From CBDCTM01 sp965222005 (lineage in GTDB: Bacteria > Bacteroidota > Bacteroidia > Chitinophagales > Saprospiraceae): DNA of 64,000 nt. Both the position numbers and the translations under genes were made by a program. The notes under the pieces are model-generated. The model had not been told where the DNA came from. It did not search any database and was given only the letters and a program-made list of their open reading frames with translations. This document shows positions 42,745-52,484 of the stretch, in pieces; position 1 is the first letter of the stretch; every line of letters begins with the position of its first letter. The DNA lies in contig OZ244935.1 in assembly GCA_965222005.1 (NCBI GenBank), positions 4,340,001-4,404,000 of the forward strand, in the 5' to 3' direction.

Positions 42745-45399
42745 TTACTCTTGCTCCAGCATCTTTTTCAGCTCATTCAACTTCATCATACATTCAATCG
42801 GCGTCATGGAGTTGATCTGTACATCTTCCAGTACTGCTTTGATTTTGCCCGCCACAGGGTCCACCGTTTCGAATATGCTGAGTTGCAAGGCATCAGATGA
42901 CAATTGCTGAAGCTTGGCACCCAAATCCTCTTGTTGCTTCTCGTCCAACTGCTGATTGTCAATCGATTTCTGCTCCAGCTGGGACAGGATGTGCGTGGCT
43001 CGCTCTACGATACTGCGCGGCATACCTGCCATTTTGGCTACATAAATACCAAAACTATGGCTGCTGCCTCCGGGCACCAATTTGCGTAGGAAAACTACTT
43101 TATTACCTACTTCCCGGGTAGCAATATTGAAATTTTTGATTCGCTCAAATTTGTTGGCCAGCTCGTTGAGTTCGTGATAATGGGTAGCAAAGAGAGTTTT
43201 GGGGCAGGCTAGTGGGTTGTTGTGTAAATACTCCGCAATCGACCAGGCGATAGAGATGCCGTCGTAAGTGCTGGTGCCTCTGCCAATTTCATCCAGCAAA
43301 ATCAGGCTGCGGTCCGATATATTATTCATTATACTGGCCGTTTCGTTCATCTCAACCATAAAGGTGGACTCCCCTGAAGATATATTGTCGCTGGCCCCTA
43401 CCCGGGTAAACACCTTATCGATCATGCCAATACGTGCAGCACTGGCAGGCACAAAGCAGCCCATCTGAGCCATCAGGCAGATGAGAGCCGTCTGGCGCAG
43501 CATAGCCGACTTGCCAGCCATATTTGGTCCGGTGATCATCAATATTTGTTGGCTTTCATTGTCCAGATATACATCATTGGGTACATAGGCTTCCCCCAGA
43601 TCGAGGTGCTGCTCAATCACCGGATGGCGACCGTCTTTGATATCGATCACAAAGCTATCGTCCATCTCCGGCCGGCAATACGTATTGCGAACCGATACCC
43701 TGGCAAAAGCGAGCAAACAATCGAGCCGGGCAATAAGCATGGCATTGAACTGTACAGGCTGGATGTAATCAGCAATACTCAATACCAAAGCCTCAAAAAT
43801 CGAAGCCTCCAATTGCAGAATCTTTTCCTCAGCCCCCAAAATTTTAGCTTCCAGCTTTTTGAGTTCATCGGTGATGTAGCGCTCGGCAGAAGTAAGTGTT
43901 TGCTTTCGCGTCCATTCCGGCGGCACCTGGTTTTTGTACTTATTGGTTACCTCCAGATAGTAACCAAACACATTGTTGAAGCCTATTTTCAAACTGGCAA
44001 TGCCCGTCCGTTGCGCTTCCGATTGCTGAATTTCCAAGAGCAGTTCCTTGCTGTTGCTTACAATATCCCTCAATTCGTCCAGCTCTTCTGAGCACTGCTC
44101 ACGGATCACTCCCCCCTTCGCCAGATTGACCGGTGGCTCCTCAATCACTTGTTTCCCAATTTGCTCTACCATCAATTGGCAAGGATTGAGCCCTTCAGCA
44201 ATTTGTTGCAAATCTGCCCGTTCACTTTCCTCCAAGCGGCTCTTTACGGGGCTGATCGCCTCTAAAGATCGTTTGAGTTGCACCACTTCCCGCGGATTGA
44301 TTTTACCCATTGGCACCCTAGATATAAGCCGTTCGAGATCGCCGATTTGACGGATTTGCTGCTCGATAAACTGGCTGAAATCGGATTGCCCGATGAAGTA
44401 TTCGACCATATTGTGCCGCGCCTCCACTTCCGGCCTTTTCTTCAGAGGGAGCAGCACCCATTTTTTCATTAGGCGGGCACCCATTGGAGAGATCGTATGA
44501 TCGAGGATTTGGAACAATGGAATGCCGGTTTCGTGTACCGAATTGATCAATTCCAGATTGCCGATGGTAAAGCGATCTAGCCAAACGTAGCGATCGGGCT
44601 GTATGCGGCTCAGCTTGTTGATGTGTTGAAGGTTGGTATTTTCAGTGGTAGCCAAATAGTGCAGGGTGGCTCCGGCCGCAATTTGTGCCAAATCCAACTG
44701 CTCAATACCAAAGCCTTTCAAGTTTTGCACCTCAAAGTGGGAAGTCAATTTTTCTCTTCCATAATCGATTGTATAAACCCATTCATCCAGCTGGTAGGTG
44801 TAGAATTTGCTGCCAAATTGCTTTTCAAAAGCGGCACTTTTGTCTTTACTAAAGATCACCTCAGAGGGTTGGAAGGACTGCAGCAGCTTGTCGGTGGTAG
44901 CCTGGTCGCCTTCGCTAAGGAGGAATTCTCCGGTGGAAATATCGAGAAAAGCCGCCCCAAATTGCTCTTTTCGGCCAAAGGCGATCGAGGCCAGAAAATT
45001 GTTGGATTTATGATCCAGCAGCTGCTCGCTGGTAGTGATTCCAGGGGTGATTAGCTCGGTGACGCCCCGCTTGACGATCTTTTTTTCTTTGCTCGGCTTT
45101 TCGAGTTGCTCACAAATAGCTACCCGAAAACCCGCCCGCACCAGCCGTGGCAGGTAGAGGTCGAGCGAATGGTAGGGAAAGCCGGCCAATTCAATATCAC
45201 TGCCTCCATTATTGCGCTTGGTGAGGACGATTCCCAGCACCTTTGAAACGGTAATGGCATCTTCGCCAAAGGTCTCATAAAAATCGCCTACCCGAAATAG
45301 CAGGATTGCATTTGGGTATTTGGATTTGACCTTAAAATATTGCGACATCAATGGCGTCAGCTTCTTAGCGCGCGCTTTGGTTTTCCCTTTTTTGTGCAA
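42745..45399 (-). CDS. mutS: DNA mismatch repair protein MutS
   Basis: An 884-residue mismatch-recognition ATPase. The mismatch-binding domain begins LTPLMSQYFKVK and ILLFRVGDFYETFGEDA (Phe-x-Glu). The ATPase domain has Walker A GPNMAGKSAMLRQ and Walker B LILLDEIGRGTSTYDG. The C-terminal tail has no extra domain. The start is TTG at 45399, giving the family-typical LTP motif; ATG at 45348 is inside that motif and would truncate it. Divergent from the TerB-like gene, with promoters only 33 bp apart. Confidence 0.94.
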   Translation of the reverse strand: MHKKGKTKARAKKLTPLMSQYFKVKSKYPNAILLFRVGDFYETFGEDAITVSKVLGIVLTKRNNGGSDIELAGFPYHSLDLYLPRLVRAGFRVAICEQLEKPSKEKKIVKRGVTELITPGITTSEQLLDHKSNNFLASIAFGRKEQFGAAFLDISTGEFLLSEGDQATTDKLLQSFQPSEVIFSKDKSAAFEKQFGSKFYTYQLDEWVYTIDYGREKLTSHFEVQNLKGFGIEQLDLAQIAAGATLHYLATTENTNLQHINKLSRIQPDRYVWLDRFTIGNLELINSVHETGIPLFQILDHTISPMGARLMKKWVLLPLKKRPEVEARHNMVEYFIGQSDFSQFIEQQIRQIGDLERLISRVPMGKINPREVVQLKRSLEAISPVKSRLEESERADLQQIAEGLNPCQLMVEQIGKQVIEEPPVNLAKGGVIREQCSEELDELRDIVSNSKELLLEIQQSEAQRTGIASLKIGFNNVFGYYLEVTNKYKNQVPPEWTRKQTLTSAERYITDELKKLEAKILGAEEKILQLEASIFEALVLSIADYIQPVQFNAMLIARLDCLLAFARVSVRNTYCRPEMDDSFVIDIKDGRHPVIEQHLDLGEAYVPNDVYLDNESQQILMITGPNMAGKSAMLRQTALICLMAQMGCFVPASAARIGMIDKVFTRVGASDNISSGESTFMVEMNETASIMNNISDRSLILLDEIGRGTSTYDGISIAWSIAEYLHNNPLACPKTLFATHYHELNELANKFERIKNFNIATREVGNKVVFLRKLVPGGSSHSFGIYVAKMAGMPRSIVERATHILSQLEQKSIDNQQLDEKQQEDLGAKLQQLSSDALQLSIFETVDPVAGKIKAVLEDVQINSMTPIECMMKLNELKKMLEQE

Positions 45400-45425
45400 A
45401 GCCGGAGACAGGATTGGTGTTCAAA

Positions 45426-45433
45426 CAAAGATA
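45426..45433 (-). promoter_or_regulatory. -7 promoter box for mutS
   Basis: TATCTTTG on the minus strand, 26 bp before the TTG start at 45399. Paired with a divergent box at 45467-45474. Confidence 0.55.
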
Positions 45434-45466
45434 CTTTTAATATCGTAAAAATTGAATATTTCCGAT

Positions 45467-45474
45467 TATCTTTG
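45467..45474 (+). promoter_or_regulatory. -7 promoter box for the TerB-like gene
   Basis: TATCTTTG on the plus strand, 36 bp before the ATG at 45511, back-to-back with the mutS box. Confidence 0.55.
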
Positions 45475-45510
45475 GCGCGATTTTCAATCATATTAAAAGA
45501 AATTAATTCT

Positions 45511-45999
45511 ATGATGTTACCTTTTAAAGGTCTCACCGAATCAGAAGTGAAGGCATTGCAGGAAGCAATTCCACTCATCACTGTTTTAATAGCTGGAGCA
45601 GATGGACAAATCGACCCGCAAGAGATCAGCTGGTCAAAAAAAGTCACGGAGATTAGAGCCTATGCTTCGCCGTTCGAATCGCTCAAAGAGATGTACAAAG
45701 ACGTAGGCCGTACCTTTGAAGACGACCTGGCCCACCTCATTCAATCCCTTCCCAATGACGTGGGAAGGCGGCAGGCAGTCATTACAGATCGACTCAGTGG
45801 AGTCAATGAAGTGCTATCAAAATTGCAAGACCCCTTTCTTTCATACCAAGTTTATAAAGACTTTACCAGCTTTGCGCGGCATGTAGCCAAAGCTTCTGGC
45901 GGCTTCCTCGGCATTGGCAGCATCAGCAGAGCAGAGGCTCGTTTGATCGATCTGCCGATGGTCAATCCGATCGCAAAGCCGGAAGAGGAAGAAGAATAA
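45511..45999 (+). CDS. TerB-like helical protein
   Basis: A 162-residue protein with ITVLIAGADGQIDPQEISW, which has the hallmarks of the TerB fold (alpha-helical, acidic metal-like site after ADG), and a second half with ARHVAKASGGFLGIGSI. TerB-like proteins occur in stress-response modules and in unrelated settings. The tail is acidic (EEEEE). No signal peptide. Divergent from mutS; no functional link is shown. Start ATG 45511 is chosen because the -7 box lies 36 bp upstream. Assignment to TerB-like is by motif only. Confidence 0.6.
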   Translation: MMLPFKGLTESEVKALQEAIPLITVLIAGADGQIDPQEISWSKKVTEIRAYASPFESLKEMYKDVGRTFEDDLAHLIQSLPNDVGRRQAVITDRLSGVNEVLSKLQDPFLSYQVYKDFTSFARHVAKASGGFLGIGSISRAEARLIDLPMVNPIAKPEEEEE

Positions 46000-46030
46000 A
46001 CCAACGGTTGAAGGTCGAGATTAGAGCAGA

Positions 46031-46067
46031 AGTGGAAGGTTTATTTTTTTTTCATAAACCTTCCACT
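46031..46067. terminator. Bidirectional hairpin terminator
   Basis: AGTGGAAGGTTTAT pairs perfectly with ATAAACCTTCCACT, 9-base T-rich loop, followed by CCATTTTTT. Sits between convergent genes. Confidence 0.8.
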
Positions 46068-46075
46068 CCATTTTT

Positions 46076-47116
46076 TCAGGGGCACACTACCACTCTGCAT
46101 GCACCGCTTCCGGTAGTTATAATCTTTAGCACCCCATCGCAAGTAGTTCCACTGACTGGCTGATTCATTGTGTCGAGATCGATTCCAAAGTCAATCGTTT
46201 GATTGAGCGTGCCTTCAAACAGGAGCTTGCCATCCTGAAACCACCGGCAGGGCGGGTCATACACCACCGGATCTCCAAATATTTTTTTAGCTACAAATAC
46301 ATCTAAGGTGCCATCCGTACGAAAAGTGCTGACCTGCACATCGCTCATTTCAATTTCATAATGTGCATCAATGAAATCATTCCAATCGAGATCGAGCGGC
46401 GGGTCATTATCCACAATGGTTACTTTGGTAAAAGGAGTGGGCGTGTAGGTAGGTACCATAGTGGTGACATCGCCGTTTGGTGCTTCTACGATGAAAGAGG
46501 TCAAATCCGTCACACGGCCTTCAAAGAGGAAATTGTAAGGCGGCATATTGCTCGGCGTAACATTATTAAATCTGAGGCCAGATGAATTGACGCCAAAGTT
46601 GTGAATGATTCTATAGCCATTGATGGTCACGGTATCAAACCAAATAAACTGGTTGAAATTAGTGTTGAGCGCTCCATAACTAATGAGCAATATCTTACCA
46701 GCCGCCGTAGGGCCATTGCCACCACCATTCTGCATGGTGCAGCCCGCACCAAAATCAATCACCAGCGTGTCGCCATTCCCTTGATCGGGCAAAAGCATCG
46801 TTTCCGGGCAGGCCGATCGGCTGCTGGCTACTGTTTCGCCCTGTAAGCCAAAAAGCTCAGGATGAAGAATGGCTTGATTGAAAGTTGTAAATATGATTTC
46901 GTTCAAAAGTGTATAGGCGATGGAAAAATCCTCCGCTACATCCTGTTCTTTTACCACAGCTTCCAAAGGAGTATCCATTTCTTCATCAATATCGGGATTG
47001 CCAACATCCACAATATGCTGAGGCAACAATCCGGTATCGCCGCCCTCCTTGGTGCAGCTAAGAAAAACAAACAGGCCACATGCGATGGCTACAAGGTACA
47101 ATGACAATCTTTTCAT
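46076..47116 (-). CDS. Secreted lipoprotein of unknown function
   Basis: A 346-residue lipoprotein with lipobox FLSCTK and an acidic GGDTG near the cysteine. The mature region has TLVIDFGAGCTMQNGGGNG, GRVTDLTSF and two conserved-looking cysteine pairs (TTCDGVLKI and ACRVVVCP at the very end). Related uncharacterised lipoproteins occur in Bacteroidota. Beta-rich; role unknown. Gene stands alone, convergent with the TerB-like gene. Confidence 0.72.
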   Translation of the reverse strand: MKRLSLYLVAIACGLFVFLSCTKEGGDTGLLPQHIVDVGNPDIDEEMDTPLEAVVKEQDVAEDFSIAYTLLNEIIFTTFNQAILHPELFGLQGETVASSRSACPETMLLPDQGNGDTLVIDFGAGCTMQNGGGNGPTAAGKILLISYGALNTNFNQFIWFDTVTINGYRIIHNFGVNSSGLRFNNVTPSNMPPYNFLFEGRVTDLTSFIVEAPNGDVTTMVPTYTPTPFTKVTIVDNDPPLDLDWNDFIDAHYEIEMSDVQVSTFRTDGTLDVFVAKKIFGDPVVYDPPCRWFQDGKLLFEGTLNQTIDFGIDLDTMNQPVSGTTCDGVLKIITTGSGACRVVVCP

Positions 47117-47542
47117 GCTAGTAGGTTTTACGTAATGTTATCAGGTTTACAATACCCGTTGTTTCATACAGCCAATGGATATTAAAAAATAGTGAAGGTG
47201 TAAATTCAGCACTAAAGATTAGTATCTTTAGCTGGTAATTTGTTCTAGTGCCCCGACCGCCAGGCCATCGAACAGCTTGTACCGCTGACGGTTCGAGAGT
47301 GATAAATATCTCTCAATCCTTTCGTGCTATATAGCACAGGCGATTGGGATTAACTATCACTTATCAGGCGCCTGAGCTATAATTGCTACAATTACTGTAC
47401 GACCAGGCTTGGAATACTATTCGAATTAGTGTCCTAGTTTCTGGAAATCAGCGATGGGAAGGAAATGGTTTGCGGTTGAAGGGAAGCATAAAAATAGTCC
47501 TTTTTATAAAAGCCTGCAAGAAAATCATACAATCATTTAAAT
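47117..47542. other. Long gene-free region with repeat and palindromes
   Basis: About 425 bp. Contains a perfect 8-bp inverted repeat CTAAAGAT/ATCTTTAG (47212-47231), repeat B copy 2 (47280-47330) and a perfect 14-bp palindrome GTGCTATATAGCAC (47324-47337). No exact promoter box for the M1 peptidase gene is found, and no coding sequence is convincing. Confidence 0.6.
47280..47330 (+). repeat. Dispersed intergenic repeat B, copy 2
   Basis: 47280-47303 matches the minus strand of 28332-28355 at 22 of 24 bases; a second block ATCCTTTCGTGCTATA at about 47316-47331 matches 13 of 16 at nearly the same spacing. The palindrome GTGCTATATAGCAC ends it. Confidence 0.6.
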
Positions 47543-49984
47543 ATGAAAAAAATAATTATCTACACATTCCTGGTAGTATCCTACGGCCTGAGCCTCTCAA
47601 CTTTGATTGCTCAGCCAGAAAATTATGGCTGTCACTATCATAACAATCTGGTCCCTGTCCATCCGCTAAGTGCTGAAGAAAAGCAGCAATTAGCCCTCGA
47701 CAACAGCCGCAGCGATACCATTGACATTCTCAATTACGGCATCACCCTCCAGGTTATCAATTATGCAGACAAGCTCATCCACGGCTTTTGTGAAGTCACC
47801 TTCACCCCAAAAGTTGATGGGGTGGATCACATTTTGCTCGATCTGCTCGAATTTGAGATTGACAGTATCACCATCGGCCAGCAGTCCCTTAGCTACAGCT
47901 ATGATGGCTTGCAAATAGACATTGATTTCCCGCAGGCCTACAATATGGATGATACGGCGGCTCTCACCGTTTTTTATCACGGCACCCCCATCATTGACCC
48001 CACTGGCTTTGGCGGCTTCGACTTTAGTGGCAGCTACGCCTACAATCTCGGCATCGGGTTGGGCTCCAATCCTTACAATTATGGCCGGGGTTGGTATCCC
48101 TGCTTTGATACCTTCAAAGAAAGGGCAACCTTTGATTTCAACATCATCACAGCCAATGGAAGACGTGCTTTTTGTGTAGGCCATTTTATCAACCAACAAA
48201 CTTTGCAGGGCGACACCATTGTGCGGCGCTATCGGATGGATAACCCGATTGCTACTTATCAGGCAGGCGTGGCGGTGTCCAACTATGTGCCCGTCAATGG
48301 CATGCATCAGGGAGCTTTTGGCCCCATCCCTACTCAGCTCCTCGCCAAACCTACCGACACCACCGCCATGAAAAGCACTTTCTCCGATCTGGCAGATGCT
48401 ATCGATGCCCTGGAGTTTTGGTATGGCCCGTATGTTTGGAATCGCGTTGGCTACGTAATCACTACGCGGGGTGCGATGGAGCATGCCAGCAATATCGCTT
48501 ATCCGGAATTTGTGGGGCTGGGAGGGAATGATTTTGGTCAAAACCGCCTGATGGCACACGAGCTTTGCCACCATTGGTGGGGTAATATTACCAACGGTAG
48601 TACCGCAGCAGATATGTGGCTCAAGGAAGGAAATGCCGAGTACGGCGCTCATTTGTTTACCGAATGGCATGAGGGCCACGAAGCCTTCATCAAGCAGGTC
48701 AAAGACAACCATAACCGTGTGCTCCGCGAAGCGCATGTGGATGACGACCTTTACTTACCACTTTCGGGCATTCCTTACGAATATACGTACGGCACTCATA
48801 CCTATTACAAAGGGGCTAGTATGCTGCACAATATGCGTGGCTACCTGGGAGATTCGCTCTTCCGTATTGGGCAGCAGGCCGTGCTGAACGATTACCGGTT
48901 CAGTCCCGCCAATGCCCAGCAATACCGGGATGCGCTTACCAATGCGACCGGTGTAGATATGGCTTCGTTTTTTGACGATTGGATTTACAGCTCCGGATGG
49001 GCAGCTTATGAGATAGATTCGGTAAAAGTGATTCCGGACGGCAATCAATTTGATGTACGCGTTTTTGTGGAGCAAAAATTAAGGCATGCCCCTCATTTTC
49101 ATACCAATGCACCCATTGAGATCACTTTTATCCGGCCCGACTGGAGCAAAGAAGTACGGCGGGTAATGGTTTCCGGCCAACAGTCTGAAGTGCAACTGCA
49201 ACTCGATTTTCAGCCAAAAACCCAGTTTATCAATGAGGCTCACAGGCTCAATCTCGCTCAATGGACCAACAATAAGGTAGTAACGACAACGGGCAATGTC
49301 GGGCTGGATCGCACCGAATTTCAGATCAATGTGCTCAATTTGCCGGATTCAGCGCTCCTTTTTGCCACTCATTATTGGGTAGCCGCTGATCCTTTTGCCG
49401 ACAACAGCTTCGGAGCACGCGTCTCTCCAAACCACTACTGGCGAGTCGGTGGTGTGCTTCCTGACGGGTTCAAGGCAAGAGCCAATGTAAATTGGAACAA
49501 ATTTCACGATGAAAGCCTGGTTTCGGTTACCGAAGACAGCCTCATTTTGGTCTATCGCCCCGATCCCAGCTTCGATTGGCGGGAATATCCCCATTATGCA
49601 AAAATTAACTTGATACCGACCGATATGGCTGGCTTTTTCCGAATCGACTCCCTTTTACCTGGTGACTATGCCTTTGCTAATGGCGATATTCCGCTCGTCA
49701 GTAGTAAAGAACCCAAGCAACTATTGGACGTTCAGCTCTTTCCAAACCCCGCTCAGGAGCAGCTGCATATCTCAGCCCAACTGGATCAAGCCGCCCACTG
49801 GCAGCTTAGTCTATACGATATTCACGGCAAGCAGATTGACCAGTATGCCGGAGGCTTTGGCAAGGAGCGGATTGAGGCCACCATCGATGTCCACCACATA
49901 CCTCAAGGCATTTATTTTATAGAAATATCGGATATTGAAGGCAACTTATTAGGTTCTTCTCATAAATTGGAAATCATTCGATAA
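47543..49984 (+). CDS. M1-family metalloaminopeptidase with T9SS tail
   Basis: An 813-residue secreted peptidase. A signal peptide (STLIAQ) precedes an N-terminal beta domain (LINYGITLQV-type residues: DILNYGITLQVINYADKLIHG). The catalytic domain has RGAMEHASNIAYPEF (GAMEN variant), zinc-binding HELCHHWWGN with H339 and H343, and Glu362 in WLKEGNAEYG. The C-terminal T9SS domain begins LFPNPAQEQLHI and ends SHKLEIIR. The family removes N-terminal residues from peptides; here it is exported to the surface. The small TerB-like gene follows 12 bp after. Confidence 0.93.
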   Translation: MKKIIIYTFLVVSYGLSLSTLIAQPENYGCHYHNNLVPVHPLSAEEKQQLALDNSRSDTIDILNYGITLQVINYADKLIHGFCEVTFTPKVDGVDHILLDLLEFEIDSITIGQQSLSYSYDGLQIDIDFPQAYNMDDTAALTVFYHGTPIIDPTGFGGFDFSGSYAYNLGIGLGSNPYNYGRGWYPCFDTFKERATFDFNIITANGRRAFCVGHFINQQTLQGDTIVRRYRMDNPIATYQAGVAVSNYVPVNGMHQGAFGPIPTQLLAKPTDTTAMKSTFSDLADAIDALEFWYGPYVWNRVGYVITTRGAMEHASNIAYPEFVGLGGNDFGQNRLMAHELCHHWWGNITNGSTAADMWLKEGNAEYGAHLFTEWHEGHEAFIKQVKDNHNRVLREAHVDDDLYLPLSGIPYEYTYGTHTYYKGASMLHNMRGYLGDSLFRIGQQAVLNDYRFSPANAQQYRDALTNATGVDMASFFDDWIYSSGWAAYEIDSVKVIPDGNQFDVRVFVEQKLRHAPHFHTNAPIEITFIRPDWSKEVRRVMVSGQQSEVQLQLDFQPKTQFINEAHRLNLAQWTNNKVVTTTGNVGLDRTEFQINVLNLPDSALLFATHYWVAADPFADNSFGARVSPNHYWRVGGVLPDGFKARANVNWNKFHDESLVSVTEDSLILVYRPDPSFDWREYPHYAKINLIPTDMAGFFRIDSLLPGDYAFANGDIPLVSSKEPKQLLDVQLFPNPAQEQLHISAQLDQAAHWQLSLYDIHGKQIDQYAGGFGKERIEATIDVHHIPQGIYFIEISDIEGNLLGSSHKLEIIR

Positions 49985-49996
49985 AATCTAATATCT

Positions 49997-50374
49997 ATGG
50001 CAGACAAAGAAAGACTTTATGAAGCATTTGGCGAAATTATTTACGCCGTAGCCATGGCAGACGGGCTGGTGATGGAATCGGAGCTGCAAGCTTTGTACCG
50101 CCTGCTAAAAGGCCATCCGTGGGCCAGCCAGATTCAGTGGTCGTTTGACTATGAGGAAAAGAAACACAACAGCCTCAAAGATACATTTAGCAAGGCTCTA
50201 CAAACTTTTAAGGAATATGGCCCTTGCAAAGATTATGAATATCTATATGAGCTATTGGAAGAAATCGCCAAGGCAGACAATCACTACGAACGAAAGGAAG
50301 GCCAGCTCATTACCAACTTCAAAAAAACCTTACAGGCTCATTTTGCCAATGCGGATACCGACACTACAGATTAG
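49997..50374 (+). CDS. TerB-like small protein (125 aa)
   Basis: A helical, cytoplasmic protein starting MADKERLYEAFGEIIYAVAMADGLVMESE; the AMADGxxxxxE pattern is typical of the TerB-like fold, which binds metal in tellurite-resistance TerB. Tail acidic (NADTDTTD). It lies 12 bp downstream of the M1 peptidase, so it is probably in the same transcript, although one product is secreted and the other cytoplasmic. Function unknown. Followed by a strong terminator. Confidence 0.72.
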   Translation: MADKERLYEAFGEIIYAVAMADGLVMESELQALYRLLKGHPWASQIQWSFDYEEKKHNSLKDTFSKALQTFKEYGPCKDYEYLYELLEEIAKADNHYERKEGQLITNFKKTLQAHFANADTDTTD

Positions 50375-50441
50375 CTATTTCTACAATTGATAAGCAGCTG
50401 GCAATCAATGACTTGATGTCCGCTCAGTGAAACCATTGCGC

Positions 50442-50480
50442 AAAAAAGGCCGAAAGTGCATTTCACTTCCGGCCTTTTTT
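50442..50480. terminator. Bidirectional hairpin terminator
   Basis: AAAAAAGGCCGAAAGTG pairs with CACTTCCGGCCTTTTTT with one mismatch across a 5-base loop. Sits between convergent TerB-like and PKD/T9SS genes. Confidence 0.85.
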
Positions 50481-50500
50481 ATTCAGGCTGCAAAGCTAGC

Positions 50501-52321
50501 TTACTGCTTCACCACCCGGAGGCTCTCTATATATCCTTCACTCTCCAGCCGGAGCAGGTAAAGGCCGCTAGCCAAGTCGCTCAAATCCAACTCCACTAAA
50601 TTGCTACCCACCGCCAGGCCTTTGGCCCGCTCTGCCAGTTTTCGGCCCGCTATATCTACCAATACGACTTGCAAATTCCTCACTTCCGGGCTACTGATCT
50701 CCAGACTTATTGGCCCAGCCGTCGGATTGGGAAAAAGTTGTATAGTCATTCCCAAATCCGCCAAAGTGTGGCTACTCACAGTACAATCGTAGGTCGGATC
50801 AATTATCACATCAGTAGCATATTCGTTGGTGCAGCCGGTTGCCTGATCGGTAATTACGAGGGTATATTCCCCCGTTTCGGTAGCGCAAAGCTCTGCGTCC
50901 GTAGCACCTGGTACTTCATCGCCATTGAAATACCATTGCAAGCTCAGATCCGCGTTGAGTGGAAAATCTTCTGGCAGATGGAGCAAATTGTTGGTGTTGG
51001 CAAAAGCAGGCACCTCCGGCAGTTCAAAAGTGATCACCTCCAGCTCATCCGACTCACTGGTACAACCTTCAGCGCTGGTGTATTGCACGCTGTACAGGCC
51101 GGCTAGCAGTGCAGTAAAATTGGGCTCAGTAGCTCCATTAATCATTTCACCATCCATAAACCATTGATTGCCAGAGGAATAGGAAGATTGCAACACCGCC
51201 GAATCGCCTTCGCAAAAGCTGGTTTCCGAAGCGCTTTCTATAACCGGAGCTTCCGGAATTTCGTACACATACACCGTATCTGTGGCCTCGATGGTGTCGG
51301 TAGGATGAATGATGGTGAGTACCAAACTGTAGCTATCGCCATCGAGCTGGCCATTGGAAAGCTGATTGAAATGAGTGATGGCGCAATCATCATCGCCAAA
51401 CTCCAGTCCGCTATCCGCATCGATGGCTTCGAGCAGATAATTGCCATCTTCGAGTTTCAAATTAAGGCTCATCTCAATGGGCACATCTGTATTCGTAAAT
51501 TCTCCGGAATGATAAACTTCTTCTCCGGCCGGGTCTTCAATTCGCACAAAAATATCGGGCGCAGAAATCAAATCCGTACAGGCCACCTCCTCCAGCCGGA
51601 TGCCGGTAAGGATGTAGCCAACAGTATCCACTACAGCTTGATATTTCACTACATAAGTACCTGGTGTACTGTAAGTTATATCTGCCGGATGCTCGTCGAT
51701 GGACGTCTGGCCATTTCCAAAATCCCAGGAATAATGAAAGCCAGGCTGGCCGCTACTGAGCACGTTGTTTTGGAAGCTAACGGTAGTTTCTCCACAGCCA
51801 ATATTATTGGTCATCGAGAAACCATCATTGCTGCTGAGGGATGGCTCGATCAGCATTTCGAGGTCAAAGGTCACTTCCTGTGAAAGGAAAGCGATGCGGG
51901 CCGTCACACTCACCTCGATCACAAAAAGGCCGGACTGCAAAGGAGTGCCACAAAATTTGATACAGCCATCCGTTTGCGATGCAGGGTCGTAGCTGGTCTG
52001 ATCCACCTCCCAAGAAAGGCCGGGGGGCACATTGGTCAGGCCATTGATGGCGATTTCGTCAATCGTCAGGCCGGCCGGTATGCCGGGATCATTAGCCGCA
52101 ACAGGATTGGTGGTTTTGGGCATTCGGAAGCTGAGGTCGTTATCGTAATAATCGCCCTTTGTGCCGGGTACAATATTGCTCAGGTAAATAGTGTCTTCTG
52201 CCAAGGTCCCAGGCACATCAATCACACAGCCGGGACAGCCCGCCTGAGCAATCGCAGAGTTGGGCAGGCAAAAGCAACCCATAAGTAGTAAAAAGCTGGT
52301 GTAAGTCAGGAATTTATTCAT
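50501..52321 (-). CDS. PKD-domain secreted protein with T9SS tail
   Basis: A 606-residue secreted protein (signal FCLPNSAIAQ). It contains putative beta-sandwich domains: a region with GLSWEVDQTSYD, a PKD domain (YSWDFGNGQTSIDEHP, STPGTYVVKYQAV), a stretch with ESASETSFCEGDSAVLQSSYSSG (Ig-like) and another with PGATDAELCATETGEYTLVI. The T9SS domain starts IQLFPNPTAGPISLEI and ends SLRVVKQ. Probably a cell-surface adhesin or matrix protein; ligand unknown. It follows the 53321 gene on the same strand. Confidence 0.85.
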   Translation of the reverse strand: MNKFLTYTSFLLLMGCFCLPNSAIAQAGCPGCVIDVPGTLAEDTIYLSNIVPGTKGDYYDNDLSFRMPKTTNPVAANDPGIPAGLTIDEIAINGLTNVPPGLSWEVDQTSYDPASQTDGCIKFCGTPLQSGLFVIEVSVTARIAFLSQEVTFDLEMLIEPSLSSNDGFSMTNNIGCGETTVSFQNNVLSSGQPGFHYSWDFGNGQTSIDEHPADITYSTPGTYVVKYQAVVDTVGYILTGIRLEEVACTDLISAPDIFVRIEDPAGEEVYHSGEFTNTDVPIEMSLNLKLEDGNYLLEAIDADSGLEFGDDDCAITHFNQLSNGQLDGDSYSLVLTIIHPTDTIEATDTVYVYEIPEAPVIESASETSFCEGDSAVLQSSYSSGNQWFMDGEMINGATEPNFTALLAGLYSVQYTSAEGCTSESDELEVITFELPEVPAFANTNNLLHLPEDFPLNADLSLQWYFNGDEVPGATDAELCATETGEYTLVITDQATGCTNEYATDVIIDPTYDCTVSSHTLADLGMTIQLFPNPTAGPISLEISSPEVRNLQVVLVDIAGRKLAERAKGLAVGSNLVELDLSDLASGLYLLRLESEGYIESLRVVKQ

Positions 52322-52436
52322 AATCAGTTATTTAGTAAAGCACAAAAATTGCTTCGCCGATACATTCAGGGCGAGGCAGATACAAAAGCTGGGTTTTCGT
52401 AAGTGCTGGTAAAAGGGTGATTGGCAGATGTGTGAA

Positions 52437-52475
52437 AGCTGCCATCCTGTGACTCCCGGCCACAGAATGGCAGCT
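52437..52475 (-). terminator. Hairpin downstream of the T9SS gene
   Basis: AGCTGCCATCCTGTG pairs with CACAGAATGGCAGCT (14 of 15), 9-base loop. T-tract is weak. It lies just past the end of the 52485 gene on its downstream side. Confidence 0.6.
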
Positions 52476-52484
52476 ATTGTATCC

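Noticed and set aside
47285..47310. GGTTCGAGA string like a tRNA T-loop
   Set aside because: No acceptor stem, anticodon arm or CCA context; it belongs to repeat B.
47690..48736. A 348-codon minus-strand frame inside the M1 peptidase gene
   Set aside because: The plus-strand peptidase is clear, with zinc motif and T9SS tail; the minus translation has no recognisable domain.
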